DNA of 38,379 nucleotides from JAVXGM01 sp036657395 (GCA_036657395.1 JAVXGM010000014.1:1-38379), one strand, 5' to 3'. Numbered from the stretch's first letter, positions 10,201-16,921 are shown. Notes: generated by a model not told the origin, from the sequence alone. Numbers and translations are program-made.

Positions 10201-10902
10201 TTCCTTTAGTCCTTCTTCATAGTTTGTGGTTGCATCCTTTTCTAAGGTTCTTCGCAATCTTGCATCTTCACCTAAAATTGCGATAATCTCTTCGTCACTA
10301 CCTATGCCTAATGCTCTAAGCAATGTAGTTACTGGCTGTTTTCTCGTACGATCCACTCTTACGGAAATAATTTCGTTAGAGTCAGTTTCATACTCAAGCC
10401 ATGCTCCTCTGTTAGGAATTACTGTAGTGGAAAACAAATTTTTTCCTGACTTGTCTATTTCTGTTGCATAATATGGCCCTGGTGAACGTACTAATTGTGT
10501 CACCACAACTCTTTCTGCGCCATTGTAAATAAATGTACCTTTTTCAGTCATCAACGGGAAGTCGCCCATGAATACTTCTTGTTCTTTGACTTCTCCTGTT
10601 TCCTTATTAATTAACCTAACCTTTACTTTAAGTGGAGCTGCATATGTTACATCCCTCTCCTTGCACTCTTCCTGTCCATATTTAGGTGAGTCCTTCAAGG
10701 AATAATCGATAAATTCCAGTACTAAATTTCCTGCATAGTCCTTAATTGGAGAAATATCTTCAAAGACTTCACTGAGGCCTTCTTTGAGGAACCATCCATA
10801 GGAATCGCTCTGGATTTGGATTAAATTTGGCATTTCCGCGACTTCATTGATCTTTGAGAATGTCATCCGGTCTTTTCTACCTAATTTTATTGGCTTTGGC
10901 AT
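7207..10902 (-). CDS. rpoB: RNA polymerase subunit beta
   Basis: This is the second largest subunit of RNA polymerase. The rifampicin-binding region around residues 480-510 reads FFGSSQLSQFMDQNNPLAEL then THKRRLSALGPGGL, with the Asp, His and Ser positions that mutate in resistance all wild type. The C-terminal anchor region (YGAAYTLQEILTVKSDD) is present. After it comes an acidic tail ending in DSEDDEDSEDDG. I choose the ATG at 10902 (MPKPIKLG): AAGGAG is 8 bases upstream of it, whereas the upstream GTG overlaps that site. The product is 1231 residues. It has its own promoter and is separated from rplL by a terminator. Confidence 0.99.
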   Translation of the reverse strand: MPKPIKLGRKDRMTFSKINEVAEMPNLIQIQSDSYGWFLKEGLSEVFEDISPIKDYAGNLVLEFIDYSLKDSPKYGQEECKERDVTYAAPLKVKVRLINKETGEVKEQEVFMGDFPLMTEKGTFIYNGAERVVVTQLVRSPGPYYATEIDKSGKNLFSTTVIPNRGAWLEYETDSNEIISVRVDRTRKQPVTTLLRALGIGSDEEIIAILGEDARLRRTLEKDATTNYEEGLKEIYKKLRPGEPPTVDSAESLLSALFFDPKRYDLAKVGRYKYNKKLGISNRISGAIASETIIDPNTGEVLVEKGETISREMARQIENAGVAHAFVYSQNDETVVTKVIGNQFVDLDAYIEFDISEINIPKRVYYPILKEILQECEDQGAIKEALMMRKHELSPKHILIADIIASVSYILNLNHGIGFVDDIDHLGNRRLRTVGELLQNQFRIGLARMERTVKERMTTQDIEIATPQALMNIRPVTAAIKEFFGSSQLSQFMDQNNPLAELTHKRRLSALGPGGLSRERAGFEVRDVHHSHYGRMCPIETPEGPNIGLIGSLTTYGIINEYGFIEAPYRVVDKKTGLVTKEIQYLTADDEEDKIIAQANEPLDSEGKFVNLRVASRRPGGEIDLVPRDQIDFMDVSPKQVVSVATAMIPFLENDDANRALMGANMQRQAVPLLVTEAPIVGTGMEHRAAKDSGVVLLAENAGTIEFVDAEKIQITRDDGNGVDKYSMLKFKRSNQGTCINQRPIVYNGEHVEAGEVIADGPSTENGEVALGKNLLIGFMTWEGYNYEDAIILNERLIMEDVLTSLHIEEYESEARDTKLGPEEITRDIPNVGEDALKDLDEEGIIRVGAEVGASDILVGKVTPKGETELTAEERLLRAIFGEKAREVRDTSLRVPHGEIGIVVDVKIFSRENGDELPPGVNKLVRCYIATKRKISVGDKMAGRHGNKGVISRILPEEDMPFMENGQALQIMLNPLGVPSRMNVGQVLEVHLGLAAKKKGWYIATPVFDGANEKDIIDLLEECGYDRSGKLTLRDGRSGEPFDNPVTVGYMYMLKLHHLVDDKIHARSTGPYSLVTQQPLGGKAQFGGQRFGEMEVWALEAYGAAYTLQEILTVKSDDIVGRVKTYEAIVKGENIPEPGIPESFKVLIKEMQSLGLDVKVLTEDNEEIEIKEATELEGLAAIEDIIDADTEVADEEEIFEEGGFSEEGLDSEDDEDSEDDGVFKVESEEKL

Positions 10903-10953
10903 ATTAATCACTCCTTATATATTTAACAAATTGCATTTGCGTGGCAGTCTATT

Positions 10954-10982
10954 ATGATATCACATTGGACCCCTGGGGTCAA
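10954..10982 (-). promoter_or_regulatory. Sigma-A promoter of rpoBC
   Basis: The -35 box TTGACC (10977-10982) and -10 box TATCAT (10954-10959) are separated by 17 bp. The promoter lies directly downstream of the rplL terminator, so rpoBC can be transcribed independently of rplJL. A 13-bp palindrome, GACCCC-T-GGGGTC (10968-10980), overlaps the -35 box. Confidence 0.8.
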
Positions 10983-10989
10983 GTTTTTT

Positions 10990-11041
10990 TTATTTAAAGA
11001 AAAAAGCTTGTTTTCCATGTTTTGGATAACAAGCTTTTTTA
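10990..11041 (-). terminator. Intrinsic terminator after rplL
   Basis: The hairpin arms AAAAAAGCTTGTT and AACAAGCTTTTTT form 13 pairs and are flanked by T-runs in both directions. On the minus strand it follows the rplL stop and precedes the rpoB promoter. A partial terminator between rplL and rpoB is a known feature of this gene order in other bacteria. Confidence 0.85.
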
Positions 11042-11057
11042 AATCATGTGTTTTAAA

Positions 11058-11420
11058 CTATTTTAAGTCTACGCCAGCGCCAACTTCTTCAAGCTGAGCT
11101 TTGATAGCTTCTGCTTCTGCCTTTTCAATGCCTTCTTTAACATTTGATGGAGAATTGTCAACTAATCCCTTAGCTTCCTTTAGTCCTAACCCTGTAATTT
11201 CTCTAACTGCTTTGATTACTTTAATCTTTTCGCCGCCGATGCTTGAAAGAACTACTGTAAATTCAGTCTGTTCCTCTGCTGCTGCACCTGCTACTGCACC
11301 TGCTGCTGCTACTGGAGCCGCTGCTGATACTCCAAATTCTTCTTCGCAAGCTGATACTAACTCGTTTAATTCTAAAACGGTCATCGCTTTTATTGCTTCA
11401 ATAATTTGATCTTTATTCAT
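11058..11420 (-). CDS. rplL: 50S ribosomal protein L7/L12
   Basis: L7/L12 forms the flexible ribosomal stalk that recruits and activates translational GTPases; several copies bind L10. The 120-residue product has the N-terminal dimerisation helix (about residues 1-33), an Ala/Gly-rich hinge (AAAPVAAAGAVAGAAAEE), and the C-terminal factor-binding domain with KIKVIKAVREITGLGLKEAK. The ATG has a good AAGGAG 7 bases upstream. It lies 60 bp after rplJ and is followed by a strong terminator. The order rplJ-rplL-rpoB is universal in bacteria. Confidence 0.98.
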   Translation of the reverse strand: MNKDQIIEAIKAMTVLELNELVSACEEEFGVSAAAPVAAAGAVAGAAAEEQTEFTVVLSSIGGEKIKVIKAVREITGLGLKEAKGLVDNSPSNVKEGIEKAEAEAIKAQLEEVGAGVDLK

Positions 11421-11480
11421 TTTGTTATCTCCTTTTTATTATTTTTGCACTTAATGTGCTATTTGAATTCATTAACTTTA

Positions 11481-12041
11481 TTATTCTGCCGCTGGTGTTT
11501 CCTCTGCTGGTGCAGCTTCTACTACTGGAACTGCTTCTGCAGGAGCATCTTCTCCTTTAGCATCTGCTATTGCCTGGAATGTACGTACAGCCTTTGATAT
11601 TGGTGACTGAATACTTCCCAAGAATTTTCCAATCAATACTTCTCTTGATGGAATACTTGCAATTGCTTGAATAGCCTCTGCATCAAAGAAAGTGCCTTCA
11701 ATAACACCTGCCTTAAATTCCATTTTTTTGTAAGATTTGATTGCATCGTTTAACACTCTTGCTGGTGCTGTTGCATCATCATAACTGATGGCAAATGCAC
11801 TAGGACCGCTTAGAACATCACCAAGTGGTTCATAAGGTGTTCCCTGAATGGCACGTTTTACAAAAGTATTTTTGTAAACTGTGTAATCCACATTAGCTTC
11901 ACGAAGTTTCTTTCTCATTTCATCTGCTTCAGACACTGTAATTCCAATATAATCGATAACTACTGCGGACTGAGCTTTTTCTAGTTTTTCTTTTATCTGG
12001 TCAATGATGATTTGTTTTTGTTGTTGTACTTCTTTTGACAT
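11481..12041 (-). CDS. rplJ: 50S ribosomal protein L10
   Basis: L10 anchors the L7/L12 dimers to 23S rRNA helices 42-44. I choose the ATG at 12041 (MSKEVQQQKQ), which has AAAGGAG at the proper distance; the open frame upstream is leader sequence and contains the L10-leader terminator. The product is 186 residues. The N-terminal rRNA-binding domain contains KAQSAVVIDYIGITVSEADE and VYKNTFVKRAI; the C-terminus ends in a Pro/Ala/Glu-rich tail (APAEAVPVVEAAPAEETPAAE region). Expression should be controlled by the leader at 12092-12204, to which L10 or the L10-L7/L12 complex binds in other Firmicutes. Confidence 0.97.
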   Translation of the reverse strand: MSKEVQQQKQIIIDQIKEKLEKAQSAVVIDYIGITVSEADEMRKKLREANVDYTVYKNTFVKRAIQGTPYEPLGDVLSGPSAFAISYDDATAPARVLNDAIKSYKKMEFKAGVIEGTFFDAEAIQAIASIPSREVLIGKFLGSIQSPISKAVRTFQAIADAKGEDAPAEAVPVVEAAPAEETPAAE

Positions 12042-12091
12042 GTTTTCTCTCCTTTCCTTAGAGTTTTTGTTTTGGTACTCCATAATCGCCG

Positions 12092-12204
12092 TAAAAAAAA
12101 CCTTACTTGTATAGACAAGCAAGGTTCAATATACATTCATTTATATTGTACCTCGGCGGGGAATTAAGTGGTTTGCACACCCGCTGTCTACGGTTAGTTC
12201 TCTA
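12092..12204 (-). ncRNA. L10 leader (ribosomal protein autoregulatory RNA) with terminator
   Basis: The minus-strand RNA shows the conserved core of the L10 leader family: ACCGTAGACAGCGGGTG on one side, and TTAATTCCCCGCCGAGGT on the other, with GCGGG pairing to CCCGC. A hairpin CAATATA/TATATTG follows, and then a 12-pair stem (arms at 12114-12125 and 12101-12112, about 4-base loop) with eight U residues. The last stem is an intrinsic terminator about 50 bases before rplJ. In the known family, binding of L10 with L7/L12 reduces expression of rplJL. The core sequence and position make the call firm, although exact ends are estimates. Confidence 0.85.
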
Positions 12205-12221
12205 TTTTATTGTGTCTTGCT

Positions 12222-12917
12222 TTAGCCAAATTTTACTGAATTTACCCTTACTCCAGGTCCCATTGTTGAAGCAACAGTTACATTCTTCAAATACTGACCC
12301 TTTGCTGCTGCAGGCTTAGCCTTGATTATAGCATCTAGTAACGCATTAAAATTGTCTGCAAGCTTTTCAGCACCAAATGAAGCTTTTCCAATTGGTGTAT
12401 GGATAATGTTACTCTTATCAAGACGATACTCAACCTTGCCGGCCTTTACTTCCTGAATTGCTTTTTCAACATCCATAGTTACAGTACCTGACTTAGGGTT
12501 TGGCATTAAGCCTTTAGGTCCTAGAACCTTACCTAGTCTGCCTACGACACCCATCATATCCGGTGTAGCAATGATTACATCGAAGTCAAACCAATTATCC
12601 ATTTGAATTCTCTGTGCCATGTCTTCTGCACCTACGAAATCTGCTCCTGCTGCTTCAGCCTCAATTGCTTTAGGCCCCTTAGCGAATACTAATACCTTCT
12701 TTGTCTTACCTGTTCCATGAGGAAGAACCATCGCACCTCTAACTTGCTGGTCTGCGTGTCTTCCGTCAACGCCTAGTCTGATGTGTGCTTCAATAGTTTC
12801 ATCAAATTTAGCTTTTGCAGTCTTTGTTATAATTTCCATAGCTGCCTGTGGATCATATAACTCTGTTTTGTCATACAACTTTGCTGATTCGTTGTATGCT
12901 TTTCCTCTTTTAGGCAT
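12222..12917 (-). CDS. rplA: 50S ribosomal protein L1
   Basis: L1 forms the mobile stalk at the E site and helps move deacylated tRNA out. The 231-residue product begins MPKRGKAYNESAKLYD and carries conserved blocks MVLPHGTGK and GRLGKVLGPKGLMPNPK. The ATG at 12917 has AAGGAGG 5 bases upstream, which decides the start over the longer open frame. It lies 42 bp after rplK in the same transcript. The rplA stop is followed closely by the L10 leader. Confidence 0.98.
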   Translation of the reverse strand: MPKRGKAYNESAKLYDKTELYDPQAAMEIITKTAKAKFDETIEAHIRLGVDGRHADQQVRGAMVLPHGTGKTKKVLVFAKGPKAIEAEAAGADFVGAEDMAQRIQMDNWFDFDVIIATPDMMGVVGRLGKVLGPKGLMPNPKSGTVTMDVEKAIQEVKAGKVEYRLDKSNIIHTPIGKASFGAEKLADNFNALLDAIIKAKPAAAKGQYLKNVTVASTMGPGVRVNSVKFG

Positions 12918-12959
12918 ATTTACCTCCTTGTGGTGCAAACGGCTTTCGCCTCCCAACTG

Positions 12960-13385
12960 TTAACCTTCAATAACTATTCCCATGCTTCTTGCTGTTCCCT
13001 TAATCATTTCTGTTGCCGCTTCTATAGTTGCTGCGTTAAGGTCTGGCATCTTTGTCTTTGCAATCTCTTCTGCTTGTGCGCTTGTAAGTGTAGCCACCTT
13101 TTTGTTGTTAGGCTCACCTGATCCTGAGTCAAGTCCTGCTGCTTTCTTGAGTAATACTGCTGCAGGTGGTGTTTTACATATAAATGAAAACGATCTGTCT
13201 GCATACACTGTAATTACTACAGGAATGATCATGCCTGGTTGGTCTTGAGTCTTTGCGTTGAACTGCTTACAAAAGTCCATAATGTTCACGCCTTGCTGAC
13301 CTAGGGCAGGACCTACTGGAGGTGCTGGATTTGCATTACCGGCTGGGATTTGAAGTTTAATAAAACCTTCAACTTTCTTTGCCAT
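12960..13385 (-). CDS. rplK: 50S ribosomal protein L11
   Basis: L11 forms the base of the GTPase-associated centre with 23S rRNA and is the target of thiopeptide antibiotics. The 141-residue product starts MAKKVEGFIKLQIPAG and has the proline-rich N-terminal hinge (NPAPPVGPALGQ) and the C-terminal rRNA-binding domain ending in GTARSMGIVIEG. AAAGGAG precedes the ATG. It follows nusG by 17 bp and precedes rplA, as in nearly all bacteria. Confidence 0.98.
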   Translation of the reverse strand: MAKKVEGFIKLQIPAGNANPAPPVGPALGQQGVNIMDFCKQFNAKTQDQPGMIIPVVITVYADRSFSFICKTPPAAVLLKKAAGLDSGSGEPNNKKVATLTSAQAEEIAKTKMPDLNAATIEAATEMIKGTARSMGIVIEG

Positions 13386-13402
13386 GATATTTCTCCTTTC
13401 TT

Positions 13403-14029
13403 TTAGAGTTTGTCAATTTGTGCGAAGTCTAACTCCACTGGTGTATCTCTTCCGAACATAGATATCCTTGCTTTTAATGTTTGTTTCTCAACGTTAATCC
13501 CTTCGACTACGCCCATAAAGCTTTCGAATGGTCCGTTGATAACTTTAACACTATCACCAGGCTCTATATCCAAGTCAATATATATTTTTTCTATTCCCAT
13601 TCGTCTGACCTCTTCTACGGACAGGGGAACAGGATCGGAGCCGTTACCGACAAAACCTGTAACTCCCTGTGTATTTCTCACAAGGTACCAAGATTCATTT
13701 GTAACGATCATTTTGACAATCACATAGCCGGGAAACATTTTCTTTGTTTTTATTTTACGTTGCCCATTTTTGATTTCGACTACATCTTCTGTCGGCACAA
13801 CGATATCAAGTATCAGGTTTTGCATACCCCGATTCTCAACGATCTTTTCGATATTTACCTTTACTTTGTTTTCATGGCCGGAATAAGTATGTACAACATA
13901 CCATTTTGCTACTCCGTCACCTCTCAGCCCTTCCATACCATCTACATCAGCTGTTTCTGCCGCTTCTGGCACCTCTGCAGCTTCCGTGACTTCTGGGGTC
14001 TGATTTAAGTTTTTTTCGTTTTCAGTCAT
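13403..14029 (-). CDS. nusG: Transcription termination/antitermination factor NusG
   Basis: NusG binds RNA polymerase and affects pausing and termination. The NGN domain starts near residue 41 (KWYVVHTYSGHENKV) with the conserved MFPGYVIVKM segment. The KOW domain lies near the C-terminus (PGDSVKVINGPFESFMGVVEGI). The 208-residue product is longer than usual because of an acidic N-terminal extension of about 40 residues (EVTEAAEVPEAAETADVDG). An internal ATG at residue 32 would give the usual length, but I see no ribosome binding site before it, so the long form is retained. The gene lies between secE and rplK. Confidence 0.96.
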   Translation of the reverse strand: MTENEKNLNQTPEVTEAAEVPEAAETADVDGMEGLRGDGVAKWYVVHTYSGHENKVKVNIEKIVENRGMQNLILDIVVPTEDVVEIKNGQRKIKTKKMFPGYVIVKMIVTNESWYLVRNTQGVTGFVGNGSDPVPLSVEEVRRMGIEKIYIDLDIEPGDSVKVINGPFESFMGVVEGINVEKQTLKARISMFGRDTPVELDFAQIDKL

Positions 14030-14059
14030 TGTACCTTCAGTTCCTTTTCTATAGATTTA

Positions 14060-14296
14060 CTACATGTTAATTCCAAGTGCTGCTCTTAAGAGAGCTAGGA
14101 ACCCTGTATCAATTGCCCAAAAAGCAATTGCAAAAGCTGCACAAGTAGCCAATACAACTACCGTGTATGAACCTAACTCATGCTTTGTCGGCCAAACTAC
14201 TTTTTTCATCTCAAGCTTAACGCCTTTAAAATAGTCTTTTATACTGCCTTTCTTTTTTTTGGGAGCTACTGGAATTTTTTTCTTTTCCTTTGCCAT
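14060..14296 (-). CDS. secE: Protein translocase subunit SecE
   Basis: SecE clamps SecY in the plasma membrane translocon. The 78-residue product has a lysine-rich N-terminus, the conserved amphipathic segment with FKGVKLEMKKVVWPTKHEL, and a single transmembrane helix (about residues 42-70). This is the short single-helix form found in Gram-positive bacteria. Its ribosome binding site overlaps the stop codon of rpmG (TAAGGAG), which indicates coupled translation. Order rpmG-secE-nusG is standard. Confidence 0.96.
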   Translation of the reverse strand: MAKEKKKIPVAPKKKKGSIKDYFKGVKLEMKKVVWPTKHELGSYTVVVLATCAAFAIAFWAIDTGFLALLRAALGINM

Positions 14297-14307
14297 AATA
14301 TCACTCC

Positions 14308-14457
14308 TTATTTTGTTTCTTTGTGAAGCGTATGCTTCTTACAGAATTTGCAGTATTTGCTGAACTCTACACGATCAGGATCGTTTTTTTTGTTCTTCAT
14401 CGTGTTGTAATTTCTTTGCTTGCATTCTGTACATGCCATTGTTACTTTTACTCTCAT
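14308..14457 (-). CDS. rpmG: 50S ribosomal protein L33
   Basis: Translation of the minus strand gives 49 residues starting MRVKVTMACTECKQRNY and ending KHTLHKETK. Two CxxC pairs, CTEC and CKFC, form a zinc ribbon, so this is the zinc-binding (C+) form of L33, which depends on zinc supply. GGAGG lies 7 bases before the ATG. It is the first gene of the secE-nusG-rplKA transcript, downstream of a consensus promoter. It lies in a gap too short for usual open-frame cut-offs. Confidence 0.96.
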   Translation of the reverse strand: MRVKVTMACTECKQRNYNTMKNKKNDPDRVEFSKYCKFCKKHTLHKETK

Positions 14458-14535
14458 GTTGATTGTCCTCCGTTAACTTAAAATTCAGAGCCTTCCACAG
14501 CTCTGTCCTAATTATCATCATAAAGTCGCTTGATA

Positions 14536-14564
14536 ATTGTATATTACACTTGTGTCAATGTCAA
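14536..14564 (-). promoter_or_regulatory. Sigma-A promoter of rpmG-secE-nusG-rplKA
   Basis: The -35 box TTGACA (14559-14564) and -10 box TACAAT (14536-14541) are separated by exactly 17 bp. TTGACA is directly repeated at 14553-14558 at the start of the spacer. The promoter starts 16 bp after the stop codon of the upstream thioesterase gene, with no terminator in between. The leader also holds a small CAGAGC/GCTCTG hairpin at about 14487-14506. Confidence 0.88.
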
Positions 14565-14580
14565 GAGCTTTTCCATATTC

Positions 14581-15081
14581 TTAAATGTCGATTTCTTTTG
14601 GATCATCTTCTACTATGTTGTACCATTCTTCCTCTAGGAATCCATCATCGCTAATCTTGTCTATAGGAAGGATCATATACTTGCCTATAGCCTTTACAGC
14701 CACAGTTCCATCTTCAAGTAAAATCTCCCCAGTCCCTTGAAAAACCTTACGGTTCTCTTTAGTGACTCTACCTACAGCCTTTAGATTTGCTTTGGTTGGA
14801 ATTGGCTTTTTATACTTTAAACTTAGCTCAACAGTCACACCCCAGAAATCATCACGTCCTCTTGCAGCGGCTCTGCCAATTAGTTCATCTAAGACGCCGG
14901 CGGCCATGCCTCCGTGCATACGTCCCGGATAACTTTGGTGCCAGTCTTCTGATCTGAATGTGGCTGCTAACTCACCGTTTTCTAACTCGTAGAATCGGCA
15001 ATTAAGGCTGGCTTTATTCTGATCTCCGCAAACAATACATCTAGCACTATTATTCTGCTTTTTGATAATTTTATGTTTCAT
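14581..15081 (-). CDS. PaaI-family hotdog-fold thioesterase
   Basis: The product resembles the PaaI group of acyl-CoA thioesterases, which hydrolyse CoA thioesters in the cytosol. The conserved segment QSYPGRMHGGMAAGVLDELI (about residues 50-70) contains the HGG motif and the acidic residue expected at the active site, followed by a typical hotdog strand (VTVELSLKYKKPIP). An N-terminal CIVCG motif may bind a metal or be structural. I start at the ATG at 15081 because the upstream in-frame ATG is part of its ribosome binding site (ATGGAG). The product is 166 residues. It is transcribed alone from its own promoter. The acyl substrate cannot be told from the sequence. Confidence 0.8.
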   Translation of the reverse strand: MKHKIIKKQNNSARCIVCGDQNKASLNCRFYELENGELAATFRSEDWHQSYPGRMHGGMAAGVLDELIGRAAARGRDDFWGVTVELSLKYKKPIPTKANLKAVGRVTKENRKVFQGTGEILLEDGTVAVKAIGKYMILPIDKISDDGFLEEEWYNIVEDDPKEIDI

Positions 15082-15096
15082 TTTTATCTCCATTTT

Positions 15097-15128
15097 AAAA
15101 CTGCGGGGATTTTGCTTCCCGCAGTTTT
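15097..15128 (-). promoter_or_regulatory. 5'-end stem-loop in the thioesterase leader
   Basis: AAAACTGCGGG and CCCGCAGTTTT form a perfect 11-pair stem with a 10-base loop. The predicted transcription start, near 15130, is directly at its outer end, and the ribosome binding site starts four bases after its inner end. The T-run after the stem is only four bases, so efficient termination is unlikely. It may stabilise the mRNA or limit translation; this is inference. Confidence 0.55.
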
Positions 15129-15136
15129 ATGTGTTC

Positions 15137-15165
15137 ATTATATTCCTATTAGCTGAATTCGTCAA
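15137..15165 (-). promoter_or_regulatory. Sigma-A promoter of the thioesterase gene
   Basis: The -35 box TTGACG (15160-15165) and -10 box TATAAT (15137-15142) are 17 bp apart. It lies downstream of the ech operon terminator and upstream of the 5' stem-loop. Confidence 0.85.
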
Positions 15166-15202
15166 CTAATATCCGTAAATAATAATTTGCTTTTCTCAAC
15201 AT

Positions 15203-15238
15203 AAAAAGAGTAACCATATTCTACAGTTACTCTTTTTT
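15203..15238 (-). terminator. Intrinsic terminator of the ech operon
   Basis: The arms AAAAAGAGTAAC and GTTACTC with flanking T-runs form a stem-loop just after the echF stop. It has A/T-runs on both sides and could work in both directions, but only minus-strand genes are close by. Confidence 0.85.
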
Positions 15239-15246
15239 CATACTTC

Positions 15247-15813
15247 TTATAAAGACAGGCACTTCTTTGGACATTTTTCTACACATACGCCACAAGCGAC
15301 ACATGTATCTTGGTCTACTTCCCATACCTTTTCTTTTCTGTCTACGGTCAAAGCGTCACAAGGACAATTTTTCACGCAGATGCCGCAGTAAATACAATCG
15401 TCTAGATTGCATTTTAGACCTTCACCATCGCTGGCCTTGGATTCTCCCTTAGGAGCTGCTGGTTTTTTTGGTGCTTCTGGAATTGCCACAGTTGTAACCA
15501 CTTTTTCAGTGTTTGGAGCTGTGTACTCAGGTTCCATAACTAAGCATTTCTTAGGGCATGCTTCTACGCAGGAGTTGCATTGAATGCACTGCATACGTTC
15601 GATTACCCATGTACGTTCTTTCTTGTCTACTGTAATTGCATTAGCCGGGCATTTTTTTGAGCATATACCGCAAAGGATACAGTCGGTTTCTTTAATGCCT
15701 ATCTGGCCTCTAGTTCTTTTTTGCCACTCTCTAGGTACTACAGGGTACATAAGAGTCGCCGGCTTTCTAAACAAACTTTTTAAGACAAGTTTGCCAATTT
15801 TAAAAGTTACCAT
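15247..15813 (-). CDS. echF: Ech-type hydrogenase ferredoxin subunit with a second ferredoxin module
   Basis: This is the NuoI/EchF-like iron-sulfur subunit that passes electrons from ferredoxin to the small subunit. Four CxxCxxCxxxCP motifs are visible, at residues 45-55, 76-86, 140-150 and 171-181, enough for four [4Fe-4S] clusters. EchF proteins usually have only the first two; here a Pro/Ala/Lys linker (about residues 105-133) joins a second two-cluster ferredoxin domain. The ATG at 15813 (MVTFKIGKLV) follows AGGTGAG; the upstream GTG starts directly at the echE stop and is less likely. The product is 188 residues. It is the last gene of the ech operon. An alternative is a more general group 4 hydrogenase subunit, but the operon order supports Ech. 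Confidence 0.88.
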   Translation of the reverse strand: MVTFKIGKLVLKSLFRKPATLMYPVVPREWQKRTRGQIGIKETDCILCGICSKKCPANAITVDKKERTWVIERMQCIQCNSCVEACPKKCLVMEPEYTAPNTEKVVTTVAIPEAPKKPAAPKGESKASDGEGLKCNLDDCIYCGICVKNCPCDALTVDRKEKVWEVDQDTCVACGVCVEKCPKKCLSL

Positions 15814-15822
15814 TGCTCTCAC

Positions 15823-16902
15823 CTACCTTTCTGTACAACTAATACAAGGGTCAATTGTCAGTACCAATATAGGTACATCTGCCAAATCGCATCCTTGCAA
15901 CATTTTTACTAATGCAGGAATGTTCTGGTTGGTCGGTGTACGCACACGCATTCTTTCTAAGAATTTAGTGCCTGCACCTTTTGCATAGTAGAATCCTTCA
16001 CCTCTAGGCTGTTCTAGTCTAACTGTGTATTCTCCTTCAACATTTCCCTTTACTGGAACTGCAATGGGTCCCTCAGGAATTTTTTCTATGGCTTTTGTTA
16101 TTAGCTCTATAGATTGATAAACTTCTCCAATTCTCACCTGGCATCTAGCATAGCTGTCTCCAGCTTCTGCAGTGACCGGCTTGAAATCTAGTTCGTCATA
16201 AACGCCGTGACCATTTAATCTCATGTCCTGAACAAGTCCAGATGCTCTAGCTACAGGTCCAACTGCACCTAAGTCTATAGCGTCTTGTTTTGTAAGAGTA
16301 CCAACACCGCATAATCTGTTCTTTACAGATGAGTCTTCCATAAATACATCAGCCACTTCTTTAATGTCTTTTTTGATTTTTTCTAATGTACCTACAATTT
16401 CCTTTAATGTCTCTTCATCGATGTCTTTTCTAAGTCCACCCACTTTACATACAGAGAAGATAACTCTTCCGCCTGTAGTCTTTTCGAAGATGTCAAGAAT
16501 TGTTTCTCTAACTCTCCAGCAATGCATGAACAGACTTTCAAATCCGAATGCATCTGCAAGAAGACCTAGCCACAATAAATGACTGTGCATTCTTGACAAC
16601 TCATGCCAAATAGTTCTTAAGTATTCTGCTCGCTCTGGGACTTTGATATCCATAGCACCTTCAACAGATGCACAGTACCCCCATCCATGACCGAAGCTAC
16701 AAATACCGCAAATTCGCTCTATTACATATACCATTTCGGTATATTCCTTTTTTTCCACTAGCTTTTCCAATCCTCTATGAATAAATCCAATCGAAGGAAT
16801 GGCTTCTACAACAACCTCATCTTCCAACACTAAGTCTAGATGAATTGGTTCCGGAAGTACAGGATGCTGTGGTCCGAAAGGAATAATAGTTCTTTTACCC
16901 AT
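15823..16902 (-). CDS. echE: Ech-type [NiFe] hydrogenase large subunit
   Basis: This is the catalytic subunit, homologous to NuoD. All four nickel-iron ligands are present: RICGIC (Cys65, Cys68) near the N-terminus and DPCISCTER (Cys353, Cys356) at the extreme C-terminus. This makes it a true hydrogenase rather than a complex I subunit, which lacks them. The protein ends three residues after the last cysteine, so there is no C-terminal peptide for a maturation protease to remove; other group 4 enzymes such as CooH share this. The product is 359 residues. It follows echD by 19 bp and touches the echF leader. Expected reaction: reversible proton reduction with ferredoxin at the membrane, coupled to ion transport. 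Confidence 0.93.
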   Translation of the reverse strand: MGKRTIIPFGPQHPVLPEPIHLDLVLEDEVVVEAIPSIGFIHRGLEKLVEKKEYTEMVYVIERICGICSFGHGWGYCASVEGAMDIKVPERAEYLRTIWHELSRMHSHLLWLGLLADAFGFESLFMHCWRVRETILDIFEKTTGGRVIFSVCKVGGLRKDIDEETLKEIVGTLEKIKKDIKEVADVFMEDSSVKNRLCGVGTLTKQDAIDLGAVGPVARASGLVQDMRLNGHGVYDELDFKPVTAEAGDSYARCQVRIGEVYQSIELITKAIEKIPEGPIAVPVKGNVEGEYTVRLEQPRGEGFYYAKGAGTKFLERMRVRTPTNQNIPALVKMLQGCDLADVPILVLTIDPCISCTER

Positions 16903-16921
16903 AATATTCTACCTTCCTTTC

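Noticed and set aside
13410..14008. Two plus-strand open frames antisense to nusG
   Set aside because: They lie wholly within nusG and have no ribosome binding site or recognisable domain.
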